Origin: Kribbella monticola
GTDB lineage: Bacteria > Actinomycetota > Actinomycetes > Propionibacteriales > Kribbellaceae
Direction of reading: 5' to 3'
Assembly (NCBI RefSeq): GCF_003261635.1
Contig: NZ_QFXK01000022.1
Coordinates: forward strand, 124,001 to 188,000
Length of the DNA stretch: 64,000 nt
Part shown: positions 20,401 through 28,905 of the stretch, piece by piece
How the letters are laid out: each line of letters starts with the position of its first letter
Position numbering within the stretch: the first letter of the stretch is position 1
The notes under the pieces: model-generated
Database searches by the model: none
Told to the model about the DNA's origin: nothing
The model's input: only the letters and a program-made list of their open reading frames with translations
Program-made: the position numbers and the translations under genes

Positions 20401-23400
20401 GCTGTGCGACGATGGCTCGCGGCTGCCGGGCACTCAACTTCACCTACGCCACGACAACGACCGCTACCGGGACGACCGAGGCGACGCTGGGCGATTACCT
20501 CGGCAGGGTCAAGGAGATCTCCTTCACCGCTTGGGATCCGGACCTTGCCACGCCAGCCATGCGGACCGTGCCGGTCTCGCGGTACAGCTACGACAACACC
20601 GGCCGGCTGCGTTCCAGCTGGGACCCGCGGCTGGACTCCGGCAGCACCCATGTCGGCGATCTCTACAGCTACCAGGCTGACGGGGTTCTCTCGACCATCA
20701 AGCCGGCAGGGCAGGAGCCCTGGCAGCTGAGTTACACCACACTGCCCAACGACCCCGCCATCGGCCGGCTCAGCAAGGTGTCCCGCTCTGCCCTGACCGC
20801 GGGCACCGCTGTCGAAACCGTTGTCTACAAGGTTCCTCTGTCCGGCGCGGGTGCGCCGAACGACCTGTCTCCTGGCCAGACCAAGCGGTGGGGTCAGGCA
20901 GAAGCTCCGACCGACGCCGCTGCCGTCTTCCCACCGGACCAGGTGCCCAGTGGCAACCCAGCCACCGGTGCGCTGCCGTCCAACTGGGAGCGGGCAACCG
21001 TCACCTACCTCGACGCCAACGGCCAAGAGGTCAACAAGGCGACACCGGGCGGCAACATCACCACCAACTGGTACGACGGTTTCGGCAACTCCGTTCGCAC
21101 GCTGACCGCGGAGAACCGCAACCGGGCCTTGAATCAGTCGGCGTCGGACGACGACGCCGCAGAGCAGACGTTGGCGCAGACCTACTCCACGGTGAGCACC
21201 TACTCGCGGGACGGAGAACGACTCGAGACGACGCTGGCCCCTGAGACAGAGGTCCGCCTCAGCACCGGCGCCACGGTCAGGGGCAGGCACCTGACCCGCA
21301 ACACCTACGACCAAGGTGCACCCACCACCGGTGGTCCGTTCAACCTGGTCACGACCGCGGAGTCGCAGGTCCGGCTCTGGGGCGCGGACGGTACGGCGGT
21401 CGAGGCGGATCGCCGGGTCACCACCACCGGCTACAACTGGACCCTGCGGATGCCGACCGTGACGACCAACGACCCAGGTGGTCTCGCCCAGACGGTTCGG
21501 ACCAGCCTGGATCCGGTCACCGGTCTGGAAACCTCCGAGACCCAGGTGGCCGGCGGTACGACGACCAACACCCCGGCCACGCAGAAGACGATCTACTACC
21601 GGGCCACAGCCGGCTCGGGGTACAGCGAGTGCGACCTGCGACCGGAGTGGGCGAACCTGACCTGCCGTCTCCAGCCAGGTGGTCAAGCGGCCACCGGTCC
21701 TGAGCTGCCGGTCAAGGTGCAGACCTACGACATGTTCAACCAGCAGCGGGTCCTGGTCGAGAAGACCAGCGCCGGGACACTGCGGACCAGCACCACGAAG
21801 TACGACGCAGCCGGCCGGATCGCAGAGATCGGACTGACGGCGGCAGCAGGGCTCGGTACGCCGGTGCCGATCCAGCGCAACGTGTACGACCCACTCGACG
21901 GCAACCTGCTGCGGTCCCAGTCCGTGAGCGCGGCCGGCGCCGTCACCGCCGAGATCATCCGTACCTACGACACGCTCGGCCGGATCACCTCCTATCAAGA
22001 TGCCGATGGCAACCTTTCGATCACGACGTACGACCTGCTCGGCCGGCCGGCGACCAGCTCGGACGGCAAGGCCACCCGCACCTACGGGTACGACTTCCGC
22101 GGTCTGCTCACCTCGGTGAACGACAGCCAGACCGGCACCTACACCGGTAGCTACAACGGCGACGGGCAGCTGATCAGTGAGACCTGGCCCAACGGGGTCA
22201 AGGTCGACACCCGGTACGACGAGGCCGGCGAGGAGGCCGGTATCACCTACAGCAAGCCCGGGTGTGCCTCCGGCGACTGCACGTTGTTCAGCGAGTCGCT
22301 GACCGGGACAGCGCACGGCCAGACGGCCAGGCGCATCTCCACTCTGTCCAGCCAGCTGTTCCACCAGGACGGGGCCGGTCGGGTCACGTCGGTGGAGGAG
22401 ACGGTCGGCGAGAAGTGTGTGACCAGGACCTACGGGTTCAGTCCTGCAACCGACAGGACGAGTAGCGCGGAGTACGGTCCGGCTGCCGACGGCAGTTGTC
22501 AGTCGACCACCCCGGCATCCACTCGGACCTGGACCTACGACACGGCGAACCGGGTGACCTCCGCCGGTTACGCCTACGACGCTCTCGGCCGGACCACGAC
22601 AGTGCCGGCGATCGACACGGGAGCACCCGCGGCCGGCGACGTGACGGCCACCTACCACGCGGACGACCTGGTCGACACGGTGACGCAGGGCGGTCGTACG
22701 ACGGACTACACGATCGACGTCACCGGTGAGCGGGTCCGGTCCTGGACCGACAACTCCACCGGCGAGGTGGTGACCAACGTCCAGCACTACGACGAGGACT
22801 CGGATTCGCCGGCCTGGACGCAGGAAGGCGCGAGCCGGTTCACCCGGGTCGTCGCGGGCTTGTCCGGGATGACCGCGATCGTCGACAGCGACAGTGGTGC
22901 GCCGGACTGGCAGATCGCCGATCTGTCCGGTGACATCGTCGCCACGATCCACAGTGGTGACGAGGGTTTGTCCAGCACGAGCGAGGCCGATGAATACGGT
23001 CAGTTGGGCGACTCCGAAGCCGTCGGGAAGCAGCGGTACGGCTGGCTCGGCACGCAGCAGCGGGCCGCGGACGCGCCGTCCGGGATCGTCTTGATGGGTG
23101 TGCGGCTCTACAACCCGACCACCGGGCGCTTCCTGCAGACGGACCCGATCTACGGCGCCAGTTGCAACGCGTACGAGTACACCTGCGCCGACCCGGTGGA
23201 CAAGGTCGACCTGGACGGCAAGTGGCCGTGCTGGAGCAAGAAGTGCTTGCTCAAGGCGGCCGCGAAGAAGCTGAAGGCGCTGAAGAAGAAGATCCGGAAG
23301 AACAAGTACGTGCGGTGGGTCTGGCGCAAGGTCGTCAAGAACAAGTACGTGCGGGCCTGTGCCAAGGGTGCCGGTCTGTCGATGCTGAGGAAGTCGTTCT

Positions 23401-23537
23401 GGGCCAAGTTCAGGCGACTCCCGTATAAGGTCGGCCGCTGGGGCGCGCAAGGGTGCGCGTTCGGCGTCGTCAAGCTCTACGTCTGGCAGAAGGTCAGGCA
23501 GTGGAGGCCGAAGTACCCGTTCCCGCGCACGTGGTGA
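17418..23537 (+). CDS. Secreted RHS/YD-repeat protein with cationic C-terminal tip
   Basis: 2039 residues from ATG 17418 (ribosome site AGAGAGG). A Sec signal peptide ends near ATA-AED at about 45. A DNRLRE-type adhesin segment (KSYLRFDNQNWLWDKQIQAA) and Ig-like or FN3-like repeats lead into the RHS region. That region begins with VNLLTGNYTLSDTDVSVDSY at about residue 820 and holds many YD repeats (YDTLGRITSYQDADGN type). The RHS-associated core GVRLYNPTTGRFLQTDPIYG is at about 1894-1913. It ends at DLDG, and the remaining 105 residues (1935-2039) form a Lys/Arg/Trp-rich tip with four Cys. The architecture is that of polymorphic toxin or cell-surface RHS proteins. No immunity gene follows. 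Confidence 0.88.
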   Translation: MSYPRSRLLNGYPATRPVRWLSAGLGLALVAGLLSGPPEATAAEDDTSDVQQTVADQPLERADEASAVITARTTGKPVVISGKTTETTQYRALPSGRIEATVAAGPVRMRDEDGDWIDVDVSLVRLPDGTVEPKAHPYGLTLSGPAGKGDHELVALGAEGNRSALGWSGPLPAPEIDGTIATYREVKPGVDLVVEATRTGYQQHLLVKNRAAAAQVKQLRMPWKVDGLTAKADGKGGLAVRKGGESFDVPAPLMWDSSVDKASGEHTRRAPVGLGLARNAVLLTPDAKFLSDPKTVYPVTIDPSQSSGASFDAFVQNTYSSDQSAATELKLGSYDGGSTRAKSYLRFDNQNWLWDKQIQAATLNLWETHSYSCATAGWEAWRTADVTSAARWTAQPAELEKVGTSTQTKGFSSSCAAGWVTIPVTAAFQYTATNHAAKTNIGIKATSETNSAGWKRFASREAAANPPSVTITYQTKTAVNAQTTAPATVCGTGATRPYISTKTPQLRAQISDGLGAAVYGNFEWQPVGGITTAATEGPGASGAWLGTTIPAGAFVEGGSYAWRVQGTDGTTPGAWSPWCEFTVDTVAPASAPTVSSTTYPVGQWSGGAGTAGTFTFGAAGAGDVVAYEYGVDTNPPDQVVNAATPGATTSISITPTADGPHTLWVRTRDRAGNRSPLTAYEFSVGGGAVIAPKNGDVSAAKTAIVGAGRSTATGVTYQWRRGDTDAWVTIPAAHVQVAAGGGAVTWPLPTSGNGQFPKLNWNLEATLAAVDAQSVPRDGPVQLRGNFTGGTAASSGAVKLTFDRNLATAATDEVGPGEVNLLTGNYTLSDTDVSVDSYGSDLTVSRTYNSRQSAGTDNSNMFGPGWISGAVVDEADTPYTSLDVFGTLVQVGTPDGDTVGFTARDGVNFDPEVGQETLKLSYASATDSYKLTDEQGSIVTFGRVTGTSAGHYYPTATTLPGSNQVTTFTWEKVTIGGAEVVRPIRMLAPVPDGVSCATMARGCRALNFTYATTTTATGTTEATLGDYLGRVKEISFTAWDPDLATPAMRTVPVSRYSYDNTGRLRSSWDPRLDSGSTHVGDLYSYQADGVLSTIKPAGQEPWQLSYTTLPNDPAIGRLSKVSRSALTAGTAVETVVYKVPLSGAGAPNDLSPGQTKRWGQAEAPTDAAAVFPPDQVPSGNPATGALPSNWERATVTYLDANGQEVNKATPGGNITTNWYDGFGNSVRTLTAENRNRALNQSASDDDAAEQTLAQTYSTVSTYSRDGERLETTLAPETEVRLSTGATVRGRHLTRNTYDQGAPTTGGPFNLVTTAESQVRLWGADGTAVEADRRVTTTGYNWTLRMPTVTTNDPGGLAQTVRTSLDPVTGLETSETQVAGGTTTNTPATQKTIYYRATAGSGYSECDLRPEWANLTCRLQPGGQAATGPELPVKVQTYDMFNQQRVLVEKTSAGTLRTSTTKYDAAGRIAEIGLTAAAGLGTPVPIQRNVYDPLDGNLLRSQSVSAAGAVTAEIIRTYDTLGRITSYQDADGNLSITTYDLLGRPATSSDGKATRTYGYDFRGLLTSVNDSQTGTYTGSYNGDGQLISETWPNGVKVDTRYDEAGEEAGITYSKPGCASGDCTLFSESLTGTAHGQTARRISTLSSQLFHQDGAGRVTSVEETVGEKCVTRTYGFSPATDRTSSAEYGPAADGSCQSTTPASTRTWTYDTANRVTSAGYAYDALGRTTTVPAIDTGAPAAGDVTATYHADDLVDTVTQGGRTTDYTIDVTGERVRSWTDNSTGEVVTNVQHYDEDSDSPAWTQEGASRFTRVVAGLSGMTAIVDSDSGAPDWQIADLSGDIVATIHSGDEGLSSTSEADEYGQLGDSEAVGKQRYGWLGTQQRAADAPSGIVLMGVRLYNPTTGRFLQTDPIYGASCNAYEYTCADPVDKVDLDGKWPCWSKKCLLKAAAKKLKALKKKIRKNKYVRWVWRKVVKNKYVRACAKGAGLSMLRKSFWAKFRRLPYKVGRWGAQGCAFGVVKLYVWQKVRQWRPKYPFPRTW

Positions 23538-23561
23538 CGTCGGGTTGATCCAGTGATCGTG

Positions 23562-23591
23562 TCCCGGGCGGCCCTCGCGGCCGCCCGGGAT
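23562..23591. terminator. 12-bp perfect GC-rich hairpin between the two RHS genes
   Basis: TCCCGGGCGGCC (23562-23573) pairs with 23580-23591 around a 6-base loop. It stands 24 bases after the first RHS stop and 24 bases before the start of the partial copy, so it can terminate or attenuate read-through into the second gene. Confidence 0.8.
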
Positions 23592-23615
23592 GCGTTGTCC
23601 AGAAAGGTCCTGCGC

Positions 23616-25295
23616 ATGTCCCCTGATCCCCGCACGCATCAGCTGCCCGTTCCGCGGTACCGCTCGGCGCGTTGGCTCTCCGCAGCCGTCTGCTTGGTGT
23701 CGATCGCCGGTCTGCTGCCCGCATCCGCCATGGTGGTGGAGAAACCCGCGCTGGGCCCTTCGGGCGAAGCCTCGACCGTCGCCGCGGCCCTCGTTACCGC
23801 CAAAGCAAGCGGCAAGCCGGTGCTGATCACGAGCAAGACGACCGAGACCACGGAGTACCGCGCGCTGCCCTCCGGCCTCATCGAGGCGATCATTGCCGCT
23901 GGACCGGTCCGGATGCGGGGCGCGAACGGCTCGTGGATCGCCGTCGATGTCTCGCTGGTCCGGCAGGCCGACGGTTCGGTTACTTCCAAGGCTCATCCCT
24001 ACGGCCTCAAGCTGTCCGGGCCTGCTCGGTCGGGGGATCACGACCTTGTCGAGCTCGGTGCGCCCGGGCGAGGTTCGAGACTTGGCTGGTCCGGTCGGCT
24101 GCCGGCGCCGGAGCTCGACGGAACCACAGCGACCTATCGCGAGGTGAAACCGGGTGTCGATCTGGTCGTGCAGGCGACTCGTACCGGCTACGAGCAGCAG
24201 CTGGTGGTGAAGAGCCGGCAGGCCGCAGTACAGCTCAAGCAGCTCAGGATGCCTTGGAAAGTTGACGGTCCGGCTACGTCGCCGGCTTCGGTGATGTGGG
24301 ATTCGACCGTGGACAAGGCGTCCGGTGAGCATCTCAGGAGGGCGCCGGTGAAGCTTGCCCTAGGCAAGGATGCGTTGCTGCTGACGCCCGACGCGTCGTT
24401 CCTGACCGACCCGAAGACCGTCTACCCGGTCACGATCGACCCGTCGCAGAGCTCGGGTCCGAACTTCGATGCGTTCGTGCAGTCCAGTTACAGCACGGAC
24501 CAGTCGGCGGCGACCGAGCTGAAGATCGGCACGTACGACTCCGGTGCCAACAAGGCCAGGTCGTATCTGCGGTTCGACAACCAGGACTGGCTGTGGGACA
24601 AGCAGATCCAGGCGGCCACCTTGAGCTTGTGGGAACACCACTCGTACTCCTGCACGGCCAGGGGATGGGTGGCGTACCGGGTCGCGGATGTCACGAATAC
24701 AGCCCGCTGGACGAACCGGCCCGCGCAGTACGAGCAGGTCGGGACATCGACGCAGACAAAGGGCTTCTCGAGCTCCTGTGGTGCCGGCTGGGTGACGATC
24801 CCGGTCACCGCGGCCTTCCAGTACACGGCGGCGCACCGGCTGAGCAAGACCAACATCGGTATCAGCGCGGCGAGCGAGACCGACAACTACGGCTGGAAGC
24901 GGTTCAACTCCCGCGAGGGTGCCAACCCGCCGTCGGTGACGATCACCTATCAGACCAAGACCTCCGTGGACGCCCAGGCGACCGCACCCGACACCGCTTG
25001 CGTTACCGGCGCGGATCGACCGGCCATGTCCACCCTGAACCCACAGTTGCGCGCGCAGATCAGCGACACCCAGGGCGCACAGGTGTACGCCGTCTTCGAG
25101 TGGAAGGTGGTCGGCGGCATCACCAGCTCCACCGCAACCGAAGGCCCTGGCGCGTCCGGCTCGTGGCTGGGCACGACCATCCCCGACGACGCGTTCACCG
25201 AAGGCAGCAGCTATGCCTGGCGGGTCCAGGGCACCGACGGTACGACGCCCGGCGAGTGGTCGAACTGGTGCGAGTTCACGGTGATCACCATGTAG
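23616..25295 (+). CDS. Truncated paralogue of the RHS protein N-terminal half
   Basis: 559 residues from ATG 23616 (ribosome site GAAAGG). A signal peptide (WLSAAVCLVSIAGLLPASA) is followed by a colinear copy of residues about 45-600 of the preceding RHS protein. Nearly every motif recurs (KPGVDLVV-ATRTGY, TVYPVTIDPSQSSG, SYLRFDNQ-WLWDKQIQAAT, GTSTQTKGFSSSC). A short internal deletion replaces a stretch rich in Lys and Gly. It stops right after CEFTVITM, where the longer protein continues (CEFTVDTVAP). YD repeats and toxin tip are absent. It could be a decoy or adhesin stump, or a recombination remnant that is still secreted. Confidence 0.82.
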   Translation: MSPDPRTHQLPVPRYRSARWLSAAVCLVSIAGLLPASAMVVEKPALGPSGEASTVAAALVTAKASGKPVLITSKTTETTEYRALPSGLIEAIIAAGPVRMRGANGSWIAVDVSLVRQADGSVTSKAHPYGLKLSGPARSGDHDLVELGAPGRGSRLGWSGRLPAPELDGTTATYREVKPGVDLVVQATRTGYEQQLVVKSRQAAVQLKQLRMPWKVDGPATSPASVMWDSTVDKASGEHLRRAPVKLALGKDALLLTPDASFLTDPKTVYPVTIDPSQSSGPNFDAFVQSSYSTDQSAATELKIGTYDSGANKARSYLRFDNQDWLWDKQIQAATLSLWEHHSYSCTARGWVAYRVADVTNTARWTNRPAQYEQVGTSTQTKGFSSSCGAGWVTIPVTAAFQYTAAHRLSKTNIGISAASETDNYGWKRFNSREGANPPSVTITYQTKTSVDAQATAPDTACVTGADRPAMSTLNPQLRAQISDTQGAQVYAVFEWKVVGGITSSTATEGPGASGSWLGTTIPDDAFTEGSSYAWRVQGTDGTTPGEWSNWCEFTVITM

Positions 25296-25298
25296 TAC

Positions 25299-26207
25299 TC
25301 AGCCGATCGTCGCGAAGGCTCGCACCGGGAACGTGGCGAGACCCGCGATGCGCGGCGGCGTAGCGGTGAAGGTCGCACCGGTCGGCGGCACCTCGTCCAG
25401 CTTGGTGAGATGCTCGACGATCGGCAGCCCGGCGCCGAGCAACAACGTGTGCGCCGGGCGCGTGCCGTCGGTCATGTCGTCGATATTGGCCGCGTCGATC
25501 CCCACCAGCGCCGCCCCTTGGCCGATCAGGTGCTCGGCGCCGTCCCTGGTCAGAAAATGCGCATCCTCGACATACTCCGGAGTTCCGAACCGCGCGTCGT
25601 CGCCGGTATGCAACAACACCGCCTTCCCCCGTACGTCGTACGTCGCCAGCGCGTTCGCGTCGATCCCGAGCCGCCCGCTGTCCGCCACCCGCACGACCAC
25701 CGCGGGCAATCCCGCCAGCCGGTCGAGCGAAAACCCGGTGAGGTCGTGTCCGTCCGGGTAGCGGTGATACGGACTGTCCAGATACGTCCCCGTATTGGCC
25801 ACCATCGAGATCCGCCCGATCTCGAACTCCGTCCCCTCCGCATAGATCGCCCGCGACGCCTCCCGACTGAGATGCTCCGCCAACTCCGGCCCCGGCAGAT
25901 TCGGCAACGTGACCATGCCGTCCCGAATCACATGGCTGAGCTCGACGTACCGCGGCCCGTCGCCTCCCACCACGGCCCGCTCCGCCGGCCCACCCCGAGT
26001 CCCCTTGTGCGCCGCCGCCACGATCTCCAGGTTGCTCAGCTCCACCTCACCGGCCATCAACAGCCCGAGCGAAGCGAGGAACAACTGCGCAACCTCCGCA
26101 GCCGTCACCTCCGCCGACGGCACATCCACCAAGAACCCCTGCACCTGCAGCCCTCCGCCGTTGGTAAAGCTGACAGAGGCATCAAAGCGCGCGCGATACG
26201 TGGTCAT
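25299..26207 (-). CDS. Cyclase family (kynurenine-formamidase-like) protein with N-terminal extension
   Basis: 302 residues. Residues about 95-302 form the cyclase/metal-dependent hydrolase fold: YVELSHVIRDGMVTLPNLPG, then NTGTYLDSPYHRYPDG and LVGIDAANIDD. The family metal motif is normally H-GTH-D-P-H; here both early His are replaced (N-T-G-T-Y-L-D-S-P-Y-H), keeping only Asp and the last His. About 75 extra N-terminal residues (YRARFDASVSFTNGGGLQVQ) are not usual. The start could also be the ATG nine bases upstream. Amide or lactone hydrolysis is possible but not assured. Confidence 0.75.
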   Translation of the reverse strand: MTTYRARFDASVSFTNGGGLQVQGFLVDVPSAEVTAAEVAQLFLASLGLLMAGEVELSNLEIVAAAHKGTRGGPAERAVVGGDGPRYVELSHVIRDGMVTLPNLPGPELAEHLSREASRAIYAEGTEFEIGRISMVANTGTYLDSPYHRYPDGHDLTGFSLDRLAGLPAVVVRVADSGRLGIDANALATYDVRGKAVLLHTGDDARFGTPEYVEDAHFLTRDGAEHLIGQGAALVGIDAANIDDMTDGTRPAHTLLLGAGLPIVEHLTKLDEVPPTGATFTATPPRIAGLATFPVRAFATIG

Positions 26208-26255
26208 GCCCAGCATCCTCACCCATTCCATCAGCCGACCACCAGCGCGTAGTAC

Positions 26256-26981
26256 TCAGGTGAGGGTGGGGAGGAGAGCGCGGAGGGTGTTGGTGGTGTG
26301 GGTGTGGAGGCTGGTGCCGTAGGAGATTCGGGTGGCGCCGGCGGTGAGGAGGTCGGCGGCGGTGGGGCCGGTCGGGGTGGCGTGGGCGTTGAGGGGGCCG
26401 CCGATTTCGGTGGCCAGGTGATGGAGGACGTCCACCGGCGCCATGATCGGGTAGATGCAGTCGGCGCCGGCCCGCCGGTAGGCGCGGCCGCGGGCGATGG
26501 CGTCGGTGACGTCACCGGAGGACAGGAAGTTGTCGACGCGGGCGTTGATGACGAGGTCGGCGCCCGCGGCGGCTCGTACTGCGTTGAGGTAGTCGGCCTG
26601 CTCCGCCGGGTCCACCAGGGAGCCGGCGACGGAGTCCTCCAGGTTGCAGCCGACCGCCCCGGTTTCGAGCAGCCGCTCGGCGAACTCCTTCGGGGCAAGG
26701 CCGTAGCCGGCTTCCATGTCGGCAGTCACCGGTACGCCGACCGCGCGGACGATTCGCGCGACTGCCGCGAACATTTCGGCCGGCGGAGTCAGCTGGCCGT
26801 CGTCGTACCCGAGGACCCGGGCGACCGCGCCACTGCTGGTCGCGATCGCCCGATAGCCCGCGTCGGCCATCACCCGTGCGCTCACCGGATCCCAGGCGTT
26901 CGGGAGGATGAGCGGTTCCGGGCCGTGGTGCATCGCCCGGAACAGTTCGGCGTCTGTCGGTGTGCTCTTCATCGAAGTCAT
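26256..26981 (-). CDS. Isocitrate lyase/PEP mutase family protein
   Basis: 241 residues. TIM barrel of the PEP mutase/isocitrate lyase superfamily: PLILPNAWDPVSARVMADAG, the metal-binding ADMEAGYG, and GCNLEDSVAGSLVD. These put Asp and Glu residues where the superfamily binds Mg2+. The gating-loop Cys of true isocitrate lyases (KKCGH) is absent, so the reaction is likely carbon-carbon or carbon-phosphorus lysis of an oxalacetate-like compound. Start ATG 26981 is two bases from the stop of the AhpD-like gene, indicating one operon. Confidence 0.85.
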   Translation of the reverse strand: MTSMKSTPTDAELFRAMHHGPEPLILPNAWDPVSARVMADAGYRAIATSSGAVARVLGYDDGQLTPPAEMFAAVARIVRAVGVPVTADMEAGYGLAPKEFAERLLETGAVGCNLEDSVAGSLVDPAEQADYLNAVRAAAGADLVINARVDNFLSSGDVTDAIARGRAYRRAGADCIYPIMAPVDVLHHLATEIGGPLNAHATPTGPTAADLLTAGATRISYGTSLHTHTTNTLRALLPTLT

Positions 26982-26983
26982 CG

Positions 26984-27448
26984 TCAGCTGGGGTCGTAGT
27001 GGCCGGGCTCGAGGCGGCAGGTGACGCCGATCCGGTTCCAGGCGTTGATGGTGATGATGAGGCCGATCAGCTGGGCCAGTTCCTTGTCGTCGAAGGCCGC
27101 GGCGGCGACGGCGTACACGTCGTCGGGGACGTGGTCGACGCTGATCAGCGTGATCGCCTCGGTGAGGGCGAGTGCTGCCTGCTCCTGCTCGCTGTAGAAC
27201 TTGCGGGCCTCGCGCCAGGCGCCGACCAGGTGCAGTCGCTGCTCCGAGTCGCCGGCGTGCTTGGCGTCGAGCGTGTGCATGTCGAGGCAGTAGGCGCACC
27301 CGTTCAACTGGGAGGCGCGGATCCGGACCAGGTCGGCCAGTCGCGGGTCGAGGCCGGTGGCGGACTGGGCGTCCAGGTCGATCATGGCTTTGTAGAAGTC
27401 GGGGGCAAGAGAGGCGACCTTGACTCGTCGCTGTGTCGATGTGCTCAT
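26984..27448 (-). CDS. Carboxymuconolactone decarboxylase / AhpD-like protein
   Basis: 154 residues. The CMD fold has the redox motif CAYCLDMH, a Cys-x-x-Cys-x-x-x-His arrangement as in AhpD and related peroxidase-associated thiol enzymes. LVRIRASQLNGCAYC and LALTEAITLI are family phrases. It is the first gene of the operon with the PEP mutase-like gene. It diverges from the MocR regulator across only 47 bases, so it is probably controlled by it. Confidence 0.88.
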   Translation of the reverse strand: MSTSTQRRVKVASLAPDFYKAMIDLDAQSATGLDPRLADLVRIRASQLNGCAYCLDMHTLDAKHAGDSEQRLHLVGAWREARKFYSEQEQAALALTEAITLISVDHVPDDVYAVAAAAFDDKELAQLIGLIITINAWNRIGVTCRLEPGHYDPS

Positions 27449-27455
27449 GACGACA

Positions 27456-27461
27456 ACGCTA
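27456..27461 (-). promoter_or_regulatory. Candidate leaderless -10 (AhpD-like gene)
   Basis: Read on the minus strand, TAGCGT lies 7 bases before the ATG at 27448. The 47-base divergent gap leaves room only for overlapping promoters. Confidence 0.45.
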
Positions 27462-27481
27462 GGCGCAGATCGGCCCAGGTG

Positions 27482-27487
27482 TATGGT
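27482..27487 (+). promoter_or_regulatory. Candidate leaderless -10 (MocR gene)
   Basis: TATGGT lies 8 bases before the ATG at 27496; no ribosome site is visible. Confidence 0.35.
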
Positions 27488-27495
27488 CCACTTCC

Positions 27496-28905
27496 ATGGA
27501 GGATCAAAGGGCCAATTCCGGCGACTCAGGGCCCGGCACCGGCGCCGACCTGCATCTCGATCTGGCCAACCGGCGCGGCCGGGCCGACCTGGTCGAGGCG
27601 CTGCACGAGTCGATCCGGACCGGCCGGCTGCCGGCAGGCACCCGGCTGCCCTCGTCGCGCTCACTCGCGAAAGACCTCGGGATCGCCCGCAACACGGTCG
27701 CCGACGCCTACGGCCAACTGGTCGCCGAGGGCTGGCTCACCGCCCGCCAAGGCTCGGGCACCGTCGTCGCCGGTCGCGCCCCCACCTTGACCGGGACAGC
27801 CAAGAAGGTCTCGCCGAGGCCGGGTCCGACCCAGTTCCGGTACGACCTGACCCCCGGCTCCCCGGATGTCTCCACCTTCCCAAGAACCGAGTGGCTCGCC
27901 GCGGCTCGCAAAGCGTTGCCCTCGGCACCTAACGACGCCTTCGGGTACGGCGATCCGCGCGGCCGCCCCGAACTCCGCGAGAAGCTCGCCGACTACCTCG
28001 CCCGCGCGCGCGGCGTACGGGCCGATCCCGAGCGGATCCTGATCTGCTCGGGCTACATCCAGGCGCTGAACCTGCTGAGCGACGTACTCCGGGTGCAAGG
28101 CGCGACGACGATGTCGGTGGAGGAGTTCGGGTACGACCTGCACTGGGATGTGATCCGATCGCGCGGGCTCGAACCCGTTCCGGTCCCGGTCGACGAGTAC
28201 GGCGTACGCGCGGACCTGTTGACCGGCCAGGCCGCCTTCCTCACCCCCGCCCACCAGATGCCGACGGGCGTGCCGCTGGCGCCGGACCGGAGAGCGGCGG
28301 CGATCGAATGGGCACGGCAGACCGGAGCCTTGCTGATCGAGGACGACTACGACGGCGAGTTCCGGTACGACCGCCAGCCCGTCGGCGCCTTGCAGGCCTT
28401 GGATCCCGAGCGCGTCGTCTACACCGGTACGGCGAGCAAGAGCCTCGCGCCGGCACTCCGTCTGGCCTGGATGGTGCTGCCCGAACAGCTGATGGATCCG
28501 GTCCTCGCCGCCAAGCGGACCACCGATCTGCTCACCGCAACCCTGGATCAGTTGGTCCTCGCCGAATTCATTGCCTCCGGCCACTACGACCGGCACGTCC
28601 GGCGCTCGCGGCTGCACTATCGCCGGCGCCGCGACAGGCTGGTCGAGTTGCTCGCCGTCCGCGCGCCGGACGTCAAGGTGGCCGGGATCTCGGCCGGCTT
28701 GCACGTGCTCCTCGACGTACCGGGGCAGGCGGCCGAGATGGTCGAGCGCGCGGCCAGGCAAGGGCTCGCGATCGCGGCCCTCGACCGGTATCGCTTCGTC
28801 CCCGATCCCGACGACCGCCAGGCGGTCATTGTCGGCTACGGCACTCCGCCTGACCACGCCTACAGCGGCGCGCTCGACCTGCTCTGCCAGGTGCTCGCCG
28901 TCTAG
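27496..28905 (+). CDS. MocR/PdxR-type GntR regulator with aminotransferase domain
   Basis: 469 residues. The N-terminal GntR winged helix is residues about 20-90 (LPAGTRLPSSRSLAKDLGIA, RNTVADAYGQLVAEGWLTAR). The rest is a fold-type I aminotransferase with DDYDGEFRYD (pyridine-ring Asp) and TASKSLAPALRL, whose Lys315 should bind pyridoxal phosphate. Such proteins regulate a divergent gene on sensing PLP or an amino compound. Here the divergent unit is the AhpD-like/PEP-mutase-like operon. Its stop overlaps the stop of the convergent homocysteine methyltransferase through a shared CTAG. Confidence 0.92.
   Translation: MEDQRANSGDSGPGTGADLHLDLANRRGRADLVEALHESIRTGRLPAGTRLPSSRSLAKDLGIARNTVADAYGQLVAEGWLTARQGSGTVVAGRAPTLTGTAKKVSPRPGPTQFRYDLTPGSPDVSTFPRTEWLAAARKALPSAPNDAFGYGDPRGRPELREKLADYLARARGVRADPERILICSGYIQALNLLSDVLRVQGATTMSVEEFGYDLHWDVIRSRGLEPVPVPVDEYGVRADLLTGQAAFLTPAHQMPTGVPLAPDRRAAAIEWARQTGALLIEDDYDGEFRYDRQPVGALQALDPERVVYTGTASKSLAPALRLAWMVLPEQLMDPVLAAKRTTDLLTATLDQLVLAEFIASGHYDRHVRRSRLHYRRRRDRLVELLAVRAPDVKVAGISAGLHVLLDVPGQAAEMVERAARQGLAIAALDRYRFVPDPDDRQAVIVGYGTPPDHAYSGALDLLCQVLAV

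Noticed and set aside
19917..24332. 1471-residue minus-strand frame opposite the RHS genes
   Set aside because: Composition is Arg/Gly/Val low-complexity shadow. The plus strand carries clear RHS, DNRLRE and signal-peptide motifs.
17418..25295. RHS region as a complete toxin-immunity locus
   Set aside because: Neither the gene after the tip nor the next ones on either strand resemble immunity proteins; the following gene is a copy of the RHS head.
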